64,000 bases of DNA, taken from the NCBI RefSeq assembly GCF_905220365.1, contig NC_061126.1, forward strand, positions 14,632,001 to 14,696,000. The letters run 5' to 3'. Below the pieces are notes generated by a model, which saw only the letters and a program-made list of their open reading frames with translations, searched no databases and was not told the DNA's origin. Each line of letters begins with the position of its first letter. Position 1 is the first letter of the stretch. The position numbers were made by a program, and so were the translations under genes. The DNA is from Vanessa cardui. Its lineage: Eukaryota; Arthropoda; Insecta; Lepidoptera; Nymphalidae. Below are positions 45,885 through 58,446 of this stretch, in pieces.

Positions 45885-46315
45885 AGTGGCAACACTGTTC
45901 TCACGCTCCTGCTTTGCAGCCTCCCTTTTCACAAAACGGGTCCATCTTATTCCAACACCTCCGCGAGAGGTTTCCGCCTACAATGACTACCAGGAAAAGG
46001 CGCGAAGGCACAACATGCGGCACGCTCAGTGAAGGTGTAAGATCACCATGCCCGAAGGCGCACCGCTTGGATAGGAGTGTCTCCCCATCGCTATCCGGTG
46101 CAATTACCTAACGAAGCAATCAAGCCTGGTAAGTTCCTGAGTCAGCGTCAATTGTTCCCGAGATGTGTCGCCACCATCCACAACCCCCTACGGTAACCCC
46201 GTAACGCTCTCGTCACTATGACCTTCAATGGTTGCCTTGTTACTAGCCGTGCGCCCACCCAAATTGTGGTCCATGGAGCGGCAGCTACGTTGATGACTCT
46301 CCTACCCTTTTAAAT
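45885..46315. other. GC-rich island of unknown nature
   Basis: About 430 bp far richer in G and C than its flanks, with abrupt borders. A 65-codon frame at 45914-46111 shows no motif, and other frames are short. It could be a fragment of an unrelated mobile element, a decayed exon or a transferred segment. I cannot tell which. Confidence 0.4.
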
Positions 46316-46607
46316 AATTCAACTGATATGGTTTTCTGTGAATTTTATAAATATTCTTTTTGTGAGTAGTCCACTAGTTTGTTTAGTAATATTTGCGCTA
46401 TGAAAATATCAATCACTTTCATCGTTTATTGATTCATTGATATTAAAATAGAGATATTTGATTCAGTGTAAAGCTTTTGAGTTGATGTAATGCATGTATA
46501 CCTAAATGCACACTAATCTGTGTTACTTTATATTATTATGTCCTGGTTATCTGGGTAAGTAAGCCAGTGAATACATCTCACCTCCATTCCTACTAGTACA
46601 TTTATAT

Positions 46608-46840
46608 ATACCCTGTAAATTTCCCCAATGTTGGGCTAAGGCCTTGTCTCCCTTTTGAGGCAAAGGTTAGGAGCATATTCCACCACGATGTTCCAGTGCG
46701 GGTTGCTGGATTCATATGTGGCAAAATTTCATTGAAATTAGGCACATGCAGGTTTTTCACGATGTTTTTCTTTACAGACGAGCTCAAGATTAGCAGAACT
46801 ATAAACACAAATTAAGCATACACAGAAGCTGGTACTCATA
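46608..46840 (-). repeat. tRNA-derived SINE (family A)
   Basis: CCTGTAAATTTCCCC, GTTGGGCTAAGGCCTTG, TATTCCACCACGATGTTCC, GCACATGCAGGTTTTTCACG and ACTATAAACACAAATTAAGC in reverse family order. The tRNA-like head is lost. Confidence 0.85.
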
Positions 46841-48422
46841 TCAAGTTACTTTATTCAGTCACAGTGTCTCAGAAGATACACATTCGAGAAAACCGTTATA
46901 AGGTCCATATTTAACGAAGTTCGAGAACTAAATAAAGACTGCTAAAATTCGTGAATAGACTCCAAAGAGACCCAGTAGACCAGGACCAATAGGTATTTAT
47001 TTGAATAAAATTTGCCGTACGTGACATTTTTAATATTAACAAAATATTAAAGAACTGGCCAGTTTCATTTAACACAATTCCAAACGAAAGTCAAACGAAA
47101 ATTATACTAACTAAACCGCAATTTTAATTAACTTGAATATTACAGCAACAAATCGGATTAAATTAGATTGTTTACAGCATTAGAAAACACAATCCGCTAA
47201 ACTCAAATGATTTGTCCCGACTTAGCGCGCAAATTCTAAACCAGCCAAAACCCGTTTAATCAAAATCGCAGGAACAATGGCGTAATCAGAAATAATATAA
47301 TTTTCGTCTTCGTTATAACTCCATCAAGGGAGGCGAAATTACTTATAGCTGACTGCGAATGAAAAGATCACAATCGTACTCTATTACGGGGCTGATGACT
47401 AGGCATTCAGATATTCCTGAGAATCAGGACTTTTTCCACGAATTACTTTCTCATAATTTTTGAGAGAAAAAAATTACGAAATTATATATTATCGTGTATT
47501 CACATAGAAGTTTAATAAGTTACTAAAATGTATTTCGATTTGGGACGGCAAAATTAAAACTGTATCATAACTATTGTCCTTTGTAAAATCAACCGATCTG
47601 AGGGTTTTATCAAGTGTTTTCAATACACATAAATTTGTTGATCTATAGCATTATAGAAATTATCACATAAAATTTTAATTTCGTTGTTTTTCCTTACCTT
47701 TTTTTATGCTCAGAGTAATATATAAATTTCAAGAATGAAACACATCAGAGACTAAAGCAGATTGACGCCAATTCTTATTTGAGTCAGATCTCTATTAAAG
47801 GATTGTTAAATTTTGATGAATACTCTCAAAAAAAAAAACAAGTAACCTCTTTCGACACACCTTGTGAGACCTAAACTCTATATAGTACGATGTGGACAAC
47901 ACGCTGTTATGTAAGGAATGAAAATGAAATATGAAATTAAATAATATTTTTTTCACACTTGGAGTACGAATCCTAATTCCAAGAGTCTATAAAAGAATAA
48001 AAACAAGAAAAAGTTCCTTTATCTACTGTCGATTACTCGTCAAATTAATCTAAAATTTTTTTGACAATACTTTAGTTTACAATTAGCTTTTAATGGTTTA
48101 CAAGGTCGTAATTACGTTAATTACAAAATCTAGTACATCGACTTTAAATAATAATATTTATTAAACCTTATTCATATCCTTAGGAAAGGAAATAAAATAG
48201 ACATACAAAGATAACTGCGAATTCTTATTATTTATACGTAGCATAAATATATTTGACAAAATAAATAGACTGCCATTACGTGATCTTGTAATACAAATCA
48301 CAACACATTTAAGTTGATTCAAGTGTCGTAGATTATGTTTTGGTAAAGTGACTTACCAGATACATAATAAATAAAGTCAAATTCAAATGGAAAAGAAAAT
48401 AGATAGATAAAGTTACTGTAGA
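46841..48422. other. Non-coding stretch
   Basis: AT-rich. 47090-47360 is a block of mixed composition with several AATTA homeodomain-like cores. No gene supported. Confidence 0.4.
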
Positions 48423-48434
48423 GTACATAAATAT

Positions 48435-48730
48435 GAGCTGAGAAGGCCCAGTGGTTAGAACGCGTGCATCTTTATCGATGATTTCGGATTCACACCCAGG
48501 CAAGCACCACTATATATATATATATATATATATATCGTGCTCGGCGGTGAAGAAAAAACATCGTGAGAAAACCACATTGCATGTGGCCAATTTCATAGAA
48601 ATTCTGCCACATGTGTATTCCACCAACCCGCATTGGAACAGCATGGTGGAATATGTTCCAAAACTCCTCAAAGGAAGAGAAGGTCTTATACCAGCAGTGA
48701 GAAATTTATAGGCTATTACTGTACTGTACT
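48435..48730 (+). repeat. tRNA-derived SINE (family A) with internal TA microsatellite
   Basis: Flanked by GTACATAAATAT at 48423-48434 and 48731-48742 (12-bp target duplication). A-box region AAGGCCCAGTGGTTAGAAC is intact and the B box is mutated (TCGGATTCACACCC). A (TA)n run follows GCACCAC at about 48511-48535. The tail is ACTGTACTGTACT. Confidence 0.93.
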
Positions 48731-49268
48731 GTACATAAATATATTTACTTTCCTAAGTATTTTCAGAAATATAATATTTTTATTTTAAGATGGAAATATG
48801 AAGATCAAAAGTTTTACTATTCTACCAACTAATTTCCTTTTCATTTACAAGTGAAGCTAAGCCTGAAATGGAAAGCAATTACGAGAAGAAGGAAATTGAA
48901 TAAGAAGGTGTTTCGAATATATCTATACCTGGGGCACGGTAATCGTCTTTATAATAAGGTACCAAAGTTTACAACTTGATTCACGAATATGATTAAATTT
49001 TCGACCCCAAAAAAAGTTTATTTAAATTATTTGTGTTACTTTATATAATGACAAGCAGTGCCCGTGACTTCGTTTGCGCTCGAATTAAAAAAAAAGTTAT
49101 TTTTCTATTAGCAGATTATGGTTTATATAAAAAATATAAAATAAAAATAAAAAAGCCTTTTATTCCATGCATAAATTTACATATTACGTTATACAGTTTT
49201 ATTTATTTTTTTAAAGTTATATAAAAAAAAAAATAAGGTTTTGAATATTTAAGTAGTAACAATATTGA

Positions 49269-52200
49269 TTTTTTTTTTTTTTTTAAATATCTAATTTTTG
49301 AATTTATAGATAAAGTGTTTCTTCTTGAAAAACTTGTTTTTGCATGGACCCCTCTCAGGTGAAGGCCTTCTCCAAGGCGTTCCATTCATCTCTATTCTTT
49401 GCTGTTATTAACCAGCTTGTCCCTGCGATCTTTTTTATGTCGTCCTCCCATCTTGTGTAACGTCTTCCCACTCTCCGTTTGCCTGCTGGGCCCTTCCATT
49501 TAGTGACATTTATTGTCCATCTCTCATCAACATAGCGGGCTACATGGCGAGCCCATCTCAGTTTCTGTGATTGGGCATACGACAGCGCATCTGTCGCTTT
49601 TGTGTGATGTCTTATCTTTGTGTGTCGAATCTTGTGTATCTTTTTTATATTGAGCATGCTTCGTTCCATACCCTTCTGGCATGAAGTAATTTTATTTTTA
49701 ATTTTTTTCGTGAATTTCCACGTTTGACAGCCATATGTTAAAGAAGGTAGGATGCATGAGTCTAAGATTTTCTTCTTAACTTTAATTGACATGTTACTTT
49801 TGAAAACATATTTTAAGCTCCAATATTTATTCCAGGCGTTTTTGATTCTACGCTCTATTTCCATTTCATTACCATCTTTTATGCAGCTTATTTGTTTACC
49901 AAGATAGACGTATTGGTTCACGTACTCTAGTGGTTCATATTTTTTTTTAATACTCGCCTTAATGCTGTTTGTCATAGCTTTCGTCTTTGAAAGATTCATC
50001 TCTAGTCCCACCTGTTTGCTATTAGCTTGAAGTGTCTCTAGCATATACTGCAAACCACGGCTAGTCTCTGATAATCATCTGTCATCTGCGAATCTTAAGT
50101 GGCTTAGGTACTTGCCATTGATGTTCAAGCCGCATGTTTTCCAGTCCAGTTTGTTTATGATGCTTTCTAGTACAGCTATAAAAAGTTTCGGCGAGAGTGG
50201 ATCACCCTGTCTTACTCCTCTCTTTATAGGAAAGCTTTGACCAATTTTTTCTAGCTTAACTTTGCTCGTGCTTTTTCTATACATGCCTTTTATAATTTTT
50301 ATGTACGTATTTTCTATTTTTTGAGCTTCTAGGGCCTCCCAAATACTTTTATGAGATATCGTATCAAATGCTTTTTGGTAGTCGACAAAAGCGATGTAAA
50401 GCGGTCTCTGTTTTTCCTGGTACTTCTCAATCACTAAATCTAGAGTATGTATGTGATCCATTGTGGAGAAATTCTTTCGAAAACCTGCTTGTTCCACCGG
50501 TTGCCATTTGTCTAGCGTGCCGCTTATTCTCTTATTTATGATTGAGGAAAAAAGTTTATATAGCGTCAGTAAGAGACTAATGGGTCGGTAGTTACAATCT
50601 CTTGTGGGTCACCTTTTTTATAGAGCAAGATTTTATTTGATTCAAGCCATTGCTTTGGTATAATTGCTGTATCTAAGATGAGATTAAAAAGTTGAACCAA
50701 TGGCTTGACTAGCAGAGTTCCACCATACCTAATAGCCTCGTTTGTAACTTTGTCTTTACCTGGGCTTTTATCTGATTTTAAACTCTTTATTGCTTGAATA
50801 ATTTCTAATTCATCGATCTGTTTTATTTTTTCTTCGGCACTATTCCTCTGGATCTCTACATTCTCCTGTTTATTTGAATTTGGTAAAGTATGTGTATCTG
50901 GTTTTTCACTATATAAGTCTTGGTAGAAGTTTGTGGCAATACTAATAATATCTTTGCGATTGTGTTGTGTTTTTCCCTGCCGTTTCAATCCCTCGATCCA
51001 GGTTCTATTTGTTCGTAATTGCCTGTTAGCCTTTTTTAGGCTCCTATGACATTCGACAATTTTTTCTATAGTATTTGTCCTGTAGTTTTTGTAGTCAAGT
51101 TTGAAGTATTTGCTCGTTAGCTTGTATAATGCGCTAAGATCGTTTTTTTGGGAACGGGACTTGTTTTTCGTCTTTTGAAGTATTTGCCTTCTTTTTATAA
51201 GTGATAAAGTTCTTTCAGATAGTATCTTTTGTTTGTAGTGCGTTGATTTTTTGAGTTTGTAGCTTTTAGGCTTTGTTTAATTGCTAAAACCAGTGAATCA
51301 TAGCATCCTTGAACATGTTCAGAGCTTTTCCAGTGCAACAGTTTATTTTTTAGGTTAGCTTTATATTCGTTTATTTCTTCAATATTTTTTAAAGTATTCA
51401 TTTGATTACTTGTGTAAGTCACTCTGCTTTTCTTTAATTTTGTTAAAGTAATTGTGCTTCTGACTAGTCTGTGGTCTGTTGAATAATTCAAATTTAAAGT
51501 TTCTATGTTTTGGAATATTTTTGGTTGGTTCGTTGTTATGTAGTCTATTTCATTTTTATATTTTCCATTTGGAGATCTCCATGTCCATCTATGACGCTGT
51601 TTCTTTTTGAAAAATTTGTTTATAATAGCTAGTTTATTTTCAAGAGCAAAATTAATTAGCATCTGTCCTCTTTCGTTTCTTTGTCTATACCCGTTATTTT
51701 TTGTTATTAAGTATTCATCCTTTTGCAGTTGACCAATCTTTGCATTAAAGTCACCCATTATTACTTGGTTTTTGTGGGCGGACTCTATGGCTTTGTCCAA
51801 GGATTTGTAAAATTCATTAATCTCGTCATCATTTGCTGCCTCTGTAGGTGCGTATACTTGTATCACACTCATACTGTATCCTTGTATATTAAGATTTAAT
51901 AATGCCACTCTTTCTGTGATTCCAGTGAAACTTTCTATATATTGTTTTGATGATGAATTTATCAGAAAACCGACACCATATTTTCCAGGAGTCTCACCTA
52001 TATAACATAGAATAAAGTTTTCATATTCCTCTATTTTACTTCCAAGGCGTCTGACCTCTGACAAACCAATAATATCATATTTAATTCCTTTTAAAGCTTC
52101 CTGGAGTTCAATCATCCTCTCATGCGAGACGAGATAAAGACCTTACATTGTATGTTGCCACATAGAACTTTTGACTTGATTTTTTATGTAATTGTTGATT

Positions 52201-53223
52201 ATTCGATTTTTTATTTCTTGGTGGGTGTTGGTCGTAATCTTCCACGGTTACCGGCCGGCTTGGAAGATGTGTTATGTTGCTTTTATTTTTAGCTATTACA
52301 GTTTTCTTGAGAGGGTGTCCTAATTGCTAGTTGTGCTGTGCTTGGTTAGTTGTGGGTGTTTTGTTTACTAAGTAATTTAGAAGACCTGGTTTTACTATTT
52401 CTTCTGAACGGTTAATACTAGAAGTTTTTTTATTTTTCTTATTAACTTGAGTTCTTGTCGATTGATTAATTTTACTAGTCTGCTTTTCTTGTGGGGAATT
52501 TGAAAGGAACCTTTTTTTGCTATTTTCCGGGTGAGATATTTGTTCTGATTGTTTTGTATAATGTATTTCTGTTGTCTTGTCTTCTGATGATGAATTTTCT
52601 GGCGATTTTGTTGGGTTTCTTCTTCTTTCTTCTATGTTATTTACTGATAGTATTATTATTTTATCATATTTTATAAGCGCTTTATTTCCTTTTCTTTTCT
52701 CTTCCTCCAATTGTTCTTGCAGTTCTTTACGTTTTATTAGTACATCAGGAGGATAGTCTTGTTTAATATAAAAATTGGAATTAGAAAGAAGGTGTTTGTT
52801 TTTTAAAAGTTCGATTTTTTTTCCCATTGATGAGAAAGTTACTGCTATGAGTCGTATTTTTTTACCCTTTCTGCCTATCCTCCTACAATATTCTACATCT
52901 CTATTTATGCAGCTTATTTCCATTTTATTATTTATAATATCTAATATAGTTAATTCTAAATCATTATAACTTTTTTCGGTTTCCTCAATCCCAAAAAATA
53001 TAATATTTCTTTTCCTTGCTTCTTTTTCTAAATTGTAAATTTTTGTCTCCTGTTTTTAGACTTTTTCAGTTAGTTCGTGATATTTTGATTCTATTGTACA
53101 AAACCTTTCGTTCATGCTGCTATTAATAGTTTTAATTATACTTTCTGTCATTTCTTTCATTTCAGCCTTTTGGCTAGTCATTTCTTCTTTAATTAGGTTT
53201 AGTGTTAATAGGATTTCATCCAT
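49269..53223 (-). mobile_element. RTE-type non-LTR retrotransposon, full coding length, dead
   Basis: A minus-strand LINE whose coding part runs from ATG at 53221-53223 to the stop at 49355, followed by a short 3' UTR and an A tail (T run at 49269-49284 on the plus strand). The frames show that the N-terminal coiled-coil region, endonuclease and reverse transcriptase once formed a single long polyprotein. The clade call rests on the C-terminal KLRWARHVAR and GKRRVGRRYTRWEDDIKKIA signatures. The 5' UTR probably extends further right, but its border is unknown and no target duplication was found. Confidence 0.85.
49355..53223 (-). pseudogene. RTE polyprotein: coiled coil, endonuclease, reverse transcriptase; at least six lesions
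   Basis: The N-terminus (53223-52330) has a Met/Lys/Glu-rich coiled coil, RNIIFFGIEE and CRRIGRKGKK, then a Lys/Glu-rich helix and a polar basic tail. The endonuclease shows ATYNVRS, GLSEVRR, VYAPTEA, MGDFNAKIG, NEIDYI and STDHRLV. The reverse transcriptase shows FVDYQKAFDTISH, KRGVRQGDPLSPKLF and FADD, followed by the C-terminal RTE signatures. Lesions seen: TAA at 53056-53058; TAG at 52327-52329; a frameshift between the ATYNVRS part and the ERMIELQ part (about 52127-52150); a frameshift at an A run near 51198-51203; a frameshift near 50596; and TGA at 50075-50077, just after FADD, where three bases also seem lost. The copy cannot encode a working enzyme. Confidence 0.87.
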
Positions 53224-54420
53224 TTTTTATTTACTTATTCGACTTTAAAATATGAATTTAAATTAGATAAGAAAAAATTTAAGTCGGCAAATTCAATATA
53301 ATAAAATATTTTAAGGGTTTTAAGATTGCAATAAAATACGTATATTTAAAATTTCAAAATGTGAGTAAAAATATGGTTAATTTTCATATGTCAATCTAAA
53401 TAAAAATTAAAGCCATGTCATATTATTGTGATTCCGAATGTCAGTAAAAATATGTGTATATTATATATGTGTATATTGTAATATTAAAAAAATAAAATAA
53501 TTTGTTGACTATTTAATTAATTAAGACGTCAAAACCATATATGTATATTTAAGAAAAACAGGTTACTAAAAATATCATAACCATCATATTCATTTGATTG
53601 AAAATCAAGATTATAAAAACTTTAAGCTATTCGATATTAATTATTAATGTTAAGTAATTTAGAATGTTATCAAACAAAAATAATAATTCATTTGAAGATT
53701 TCAATAAATAAATATAATAATGTGAATAATGTGAGTTTTAAAATGTCAATAAATAAATATACCTAATAAAAATGTGAATAACAAAAAATATAATAAAAAT
53801 AAAATAAAAATTTAAAATTAAACCTTTCAAAATTTCAATCATATATGAAGAATTTTGCAATGTATCTCAGCATAGGGGATCGAACTCTGTTTAGTCAAGC
53901 GAAGTGTCGTTTCTCAGACCAATACACCAGCTTATCTTTTGTACGACGAAACGAAATTTATTAACTAAATCTTCTAGCTCTAATTACTTTGTGGGGTAGT
54001 ACGCTTAATTTTTGTTCGGCTACCTTCACCTTTTTATCAATATTTTTCAATAATTCCAGTTATAACCACTTATTTATTATTCTCACTTTTTTCTCACTTT
54101 GCTTCCTTTTCACATGTGGTTTGATTGTTTGTTTGTTTATTATTATTAGAAAATTCACAAGTTACACTGTACACTTATTTTTGATTTTTGAAGTCTTCTT
54201 CGTGTTGCGTAGTATATTTGAGCGTTCTTTTCCTATCACTTTTTGTCTTATATTTGGATAACGTTATCTCGAATGTGTTTCATATATATCAATGTTTTTA
54301 ACACCACAACAACCTTTAATTAGCACTTTTATAATTTTAAAATTGTATTATTATATGGAGCGTTTCCTTTTGACTCTGCGTGCAGCGCCCTCTGGTATAC
54401 TATAACTTATTTATTCTAAA
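53224..54420. other. AT-rich stretch, perhaps the 5' UTR of the RTE element
   Basis: Read on the minus strand, 54400-53880 is A-rich and leads into a tRNA-like block, then about 650 nt of extreme AT content up to the RTE start codon. Whether this belongs to the element is unknown. The 90-codon frame at 53989-54261 has no motif beyond hydrophobic runs. Confidence 0.35.
53877..53945 (-). repeat. tRNA-like segment (SINE head or tRNA remnant)
   Basis: On the minus strand AGCTGGTGTATTGGTCTGAG resembles an A box and AGAGTTCGATCC a B box, 45 nt apart. The T arm does not pair and no acceptor stem is visible, so this is not a working tRNA gene. Confidence 0.45.
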
Positions 54421-55075
54421 TTTGGCAGCTTATGTGATAGTAAGTCGTTGGTGGGAGACACCCAACGTGACGACGGAGTAGTAGCATGCGCGAGGACCTC
54501 GCCCGGTACAGGGCAGTATTTCCTTATAACATCAGCTATCTGCCAGTGAAAGTCTCGTCAAAATTGATCCAACTGATCCTAATTCCGGAGATTACCCAGA
54601 ACAAGCAGACAGACAGCTAAAAATTGTAAAATTTTTACTTTGGTCTACGTAGCGTATATACACACACATGCATTTAGCACCTTTAATATTACAGACAGAC
54701 TCACAAATTTTGTTATACTTATATCTACTTGTATCTATAGATATAGCTAAAAAGCATTTAATTAATCATAGTTGATTTCCAGGCATGATAAATATAGGTT
54801 AACTCGAAATACTCTCCACCGAACTTCACTAAAGACTACTTACCACAATTAATTCTCAGTAACGATCCCAGAGATTGTAAATATGCAGTGCTTACACTAT
54901 CGAACCCATGAAAGAGATTGGTTACGTACGTGTAACTCCTTTTAGGGCTGTGATGATTTTTATTTATGTTATTCTGTTTTAGATATGGTAGGTAACACTG
55001 TTTCATCATGGCTGGTTAAGGAAACACGACTGAGCTCGGCTGACCAATTGGATAACCGAACATATTGTGAGGTGA
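54421..55075. other. Non-coding stretch with a CpG-rich patch
   Basis: 54440-54530 is GC-rich. 54590-54620 contains CAGACAGACAGCT, a sequence found near family E tails. No gene supported. Confidence 0.35.
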
Positions 55076-55087
55076 CAGGAGGAATAA

Positions 55088-55399
55088 GTGTCGAGATGGC
55101 CCAGTGGTTAGAACGCGTGCATCTTAACCGATGATTGCGGGTTCAAGCCCAGGCAGGCACGGCTGATTCATTTGCTTAATTTATCTTTATAATTCATCTC
55201 TTGCTCAGCGGTGAAGGAAAACATCGTGAGGAAACCTGCATGTGACAAATTTCATAAAAATTCTGCCACATGTGTATTCCACCAACCCGCATTGGAACAG
55301 CGTGGTGGAATATGTTCCAAACCTTCTTCTCAGACGGAGAGGAGGCCTTTAGCCCAGCAGTGGGAATTTATAGGCTGTTGTTGTTATTTTTGTTGTTGT
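55088..55399 (+). repeat. tRNA-derived SINE (family A), full-length reference copy
   Basis: Flanked by a perfect 11-bp target duplication AGGAGGAATAA (55077-55087 and 55400-55410). Starts GTGTCGAGATGGCCCAGTGG with an intact A box, then GCGGGTTCAAGCCCAGGC (B box), the complete body and a GTTGTTGTT-type tail. This is the best copy for defining the family's limits (about 312 bp). Confidence 0.96.
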
Positions 55400-55533
55400 A
55401 GGAGGAATAAAACAAAACGAAGAGCGGTTGGTGCTCAGAAACCGGGGTTATCTTAAAAATTAAGGTTGATTGATTGCACAGCTTGGAATTTTGCTGATTA
55501 AAACTATTATGGTAAAATAAAAATATATAATTT

Positions 55534-55742
55534 GCCGACCTCCGTGGCCGAGTGGTGTGTTCACCGGTTTTCATGGGTACGCCACTCCGAGGTTCCGGGT
55601 TCGATTCCCGGCCGAGTAGATGTAGATTACCATTAGTTTTCTATGTTGTCTTGGGTCAGGATGTTTGTGATACCGTCGTTACTTCTGATTTTCCATAACA
55701 CAAGTGCTGTATGTGATGTTGTCTCATATTTATATATTTATT
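55534..55742 (+). repeat. tRNA-derived SINE (family C), well preserved
   Basis: GACCTCCGTGGCCGAGTGG (A box), CCGGGTTCGATTCCCGG (B box with a perfect 5-bp stem), GTCTTGGGTCAGGATG, TACCGTCGTTACTTCTGATT and TGTGATGTTGTC. The head closely resembles a class II tRNA. The target duplication is unclear. Confidence 0.92.
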
Positions 55743-56663
55743 ATTTAAAATTGAACTGAGTTTGGATTTATAAAAGTACTTACAGTCATAAAAAATATTG
55801 ATTCGCTCGATAAATTTAGAAAGCAACTGTCTCAATACATTAGTACAAAAACATCTGTCTGTATGCCGTGTAGTATGCAAATAGTATTTTCAAATCGAGG
55901 TGATTTTTTGTTTATGTTTTATTTAATGATTTATATGTAATTTCCACAAATGATAAATGTAAGTACGACAACGAATGTCTGTGAATTGTTTATATTTTTT
56001 TTTTTCAATTATGTTCTCATTTAAGTGATGTAATTGTCTTTATGAGAATTAATAATCTTTAAACCTACTTTCGGACATTTTTCATGTACTATTACAGGTT
56101 ATCCCCATTATTCAGCAGCTTACTCAGTGAACATTTGTCTCAAGATGTATCCTTTACTTATGGAAATAATGAAAAGGAGAACAATGTTATTAAACATCCA
56201 CCTTAAATACAATAAATGTTACCAAACCAAACATTACGTTTATAAGACCCCAAGACGCGGTATTTATATAAGCCTGTGGCTGTTTTTATAAGTCGCTGTA
56301 AAAAGGACGATGAAAGTTATGAGGGCCGGGAAACTCTCGTAAATAGCAAAAAGGGAGAATGGGGGATAAAGGAATAATATATCAATACGAATCTTTAATA
56401 TTCGCACGCCACTACCATAAATCAGAACGAATGAGACCGGATCATAAATCAACTCTTTTTACGTATATTTTTCCTATAAAAATAATTATTGGAGATAGCA
56501 TTAATTTAAATGCTGTGTAATTTAACAAATTAGGCTATTACCTAGACGAGATCACGGCTTAAATATATCACATATATATAATTTAAACCGATTAAAACTG
56601 ATGAGATTCCTTAATTCGTATATAGATATTCGATTTTTTTTTTCAGATGAACGCGGAGTATAA
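55743..56663. other. Non-coding stretch
   Basis: AT-rich. The 62-codon frame at 56264-56452 has no motif. Confidence 0.4.
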
Positions 56664-56850
56664 AGTATTAGTTCTCGCACGCGGCTACGCCCGCGTTTGA
56701 TAGGGTTGGTTATCACGTGCTAGGCAAAAAACGTAGCCTTCCTAGAAGTTCAAGTTTGCACCACACCAAATTTAATTAAGTTCCTTTCATTGGTTTAGTC
56801 GTGAAAGACAGACAGACAGAAAAACTTTCACATTTTATAATATTAATATA
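56664..56850 (+). repeat. LINE 3'-end-like repeat (family E)
   Basis: CGCACGCGGCTACGCCCGCG, TCACGTGCTAGGCAAAA, GACAGACAGACAGA and TTTATAATATTAATATA in the same order as 41997-42213. Confidence 0.7.
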
Positions 56851-57715
56851 GCTTTTTCAATACAATCATAATTATTATGCAAGATTTCTAGATGAAATAA
56901 GGCTTTATCAATATCAATATTTAAAATAAAATACAAAATCCAACATTACAGTCTTCGATAATGATGTATGAAATAACAAAAAAAAGTGTATTTTAATTAC
57001 ACCACAACACAATAGAAATATAAACATCAAAAAAACAAGCTTTACTTCACTTTAGTGAAATATATTATTTGAAAGTATTTTATTGTTAAACTCTATTCAT
57101 GGCGCCATTACAAAATAATGAGTGAACACTCGACTACACAACAATGCCTCGTAATTATTGTAGGCGTTTTGTGTTTCATACCATTTTAAGTTTTGAGCTG
57201 TTATTTGTCAAGTATTTTAAACAAATTAATGAAATTAATATTATAATTATACATATTTCCGATGTATTTATTATGGATATTTTATTTGTTTTGATGTTTA
57301 AGGTATCGCATATTGATATTTATAACATGACCGAATATTATGTTTTGTAGTATTACATGAATACTTTTTGTTTTGCTCAATTGGCTGTGCTGGATCTACT
57401 TGCACACACAATTAGGTATTATTATATGCTCCTGATAGATGACTAGCATCTTTGATTCATAAATGCCTGGAAGTCAACAAGTATTTCCGTTTCTATAACA
57501 AAATTCCACAGACATTTTTAACTTTGCCGTTTCGTAAATTCAAAATTTTTATAAAAAATACGTTTGTTAAAAAGGCATATAATTCGATACAAGGTTTTGT
57601 AGATGATAAAAAAGTGTGGAATTAATACCTGTTGACTTCCAGGTCGTATAAATTAATACATTATAATTGTATTGATCTAACACGACTGAATTTTTAAATG
57701 TTGAGTAATTACTTT

Positions 57716-57842
57716 GCTCTTGCCGGTTTTTCTCGGTATTTTCTACTTCCTGAATCGGTGTTAGGTTAACTTGATATAGTTATTAAATGATGATTCCAAA
57801 GTGCTTGTAAAAGCTCACTTGATTGAAGTATGTATATTTTTA
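57716..57842 (+). repeat. LINE 3'-tail-like repeat (family D)
   Basis: GCCGGTTTTTCTCGGTA, CTACTTCCTGAATCGGTG, TTAAATGATGATTCCAAAG and TGCTTGTAAAAGCTCACTTG. Confidence 0.7.
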
Positions 57843-58446
57843 TTTTGTTTTTTGTATCTCCAATGTATTCTCCAACACAAGTATTTTAGTATTATAAACA
57901 TTTTATCCAAAAAATAACTTCTTTGTTCCAATTTTTTATAATTATGTGGTAGACTTAAAACTATTTCAATAAATATAATGGAATATTATTTAATTTTAAT
58001 GTAATATCAGTTTGACAGCCATAAGGAAGGATAACATTCCCAACACGATAAAAAAAAGAAAAAAGTTAGTACCTATATGAACTAAAAAAGAAAAAAACAG
58101 TATTTGTAACCGATATAAGTATATGGTGCCATTTAACGAGTAGCTTCTTACTACCATACTCTATAGGTTGAATCGGTATCAAGATCAATTCTGATATTCT
58201 AATCTTCATGTTTGTAGTAAAGAAAATATAGTTTAGTTTACGGTGTATTTATGGAATATAAAGATTTAGAGATTTTAATATTATAGTAAAACAAATGCAA
58301 GCCATGTCTTTCTTAAATAGCGTATATGGATAGCAGATGCAATTTGTAGCGACGGATGAAATTTTATATTTATCTAGTTTTTTAAATACGTAAATAATTT
58401 GTAGTTTATAATTTATATACGTGAAAATACACATGCGTTATATAAA

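Noticed and set aside
53989..54261. 90-codon plus-strand frame with membrane-like segments
   Set aside because: A T-rich strand yields Phe/Leu/Ile runs by chance. The reverse strand reads like an A-rich leader.
55534..55625. Apparent tRNA gene with perfect T-arm
   Set aside because: The same head recurs with a common non-tRNA body at 19366 and 33189, so it is a SINE head. The acceptor stem does not close.
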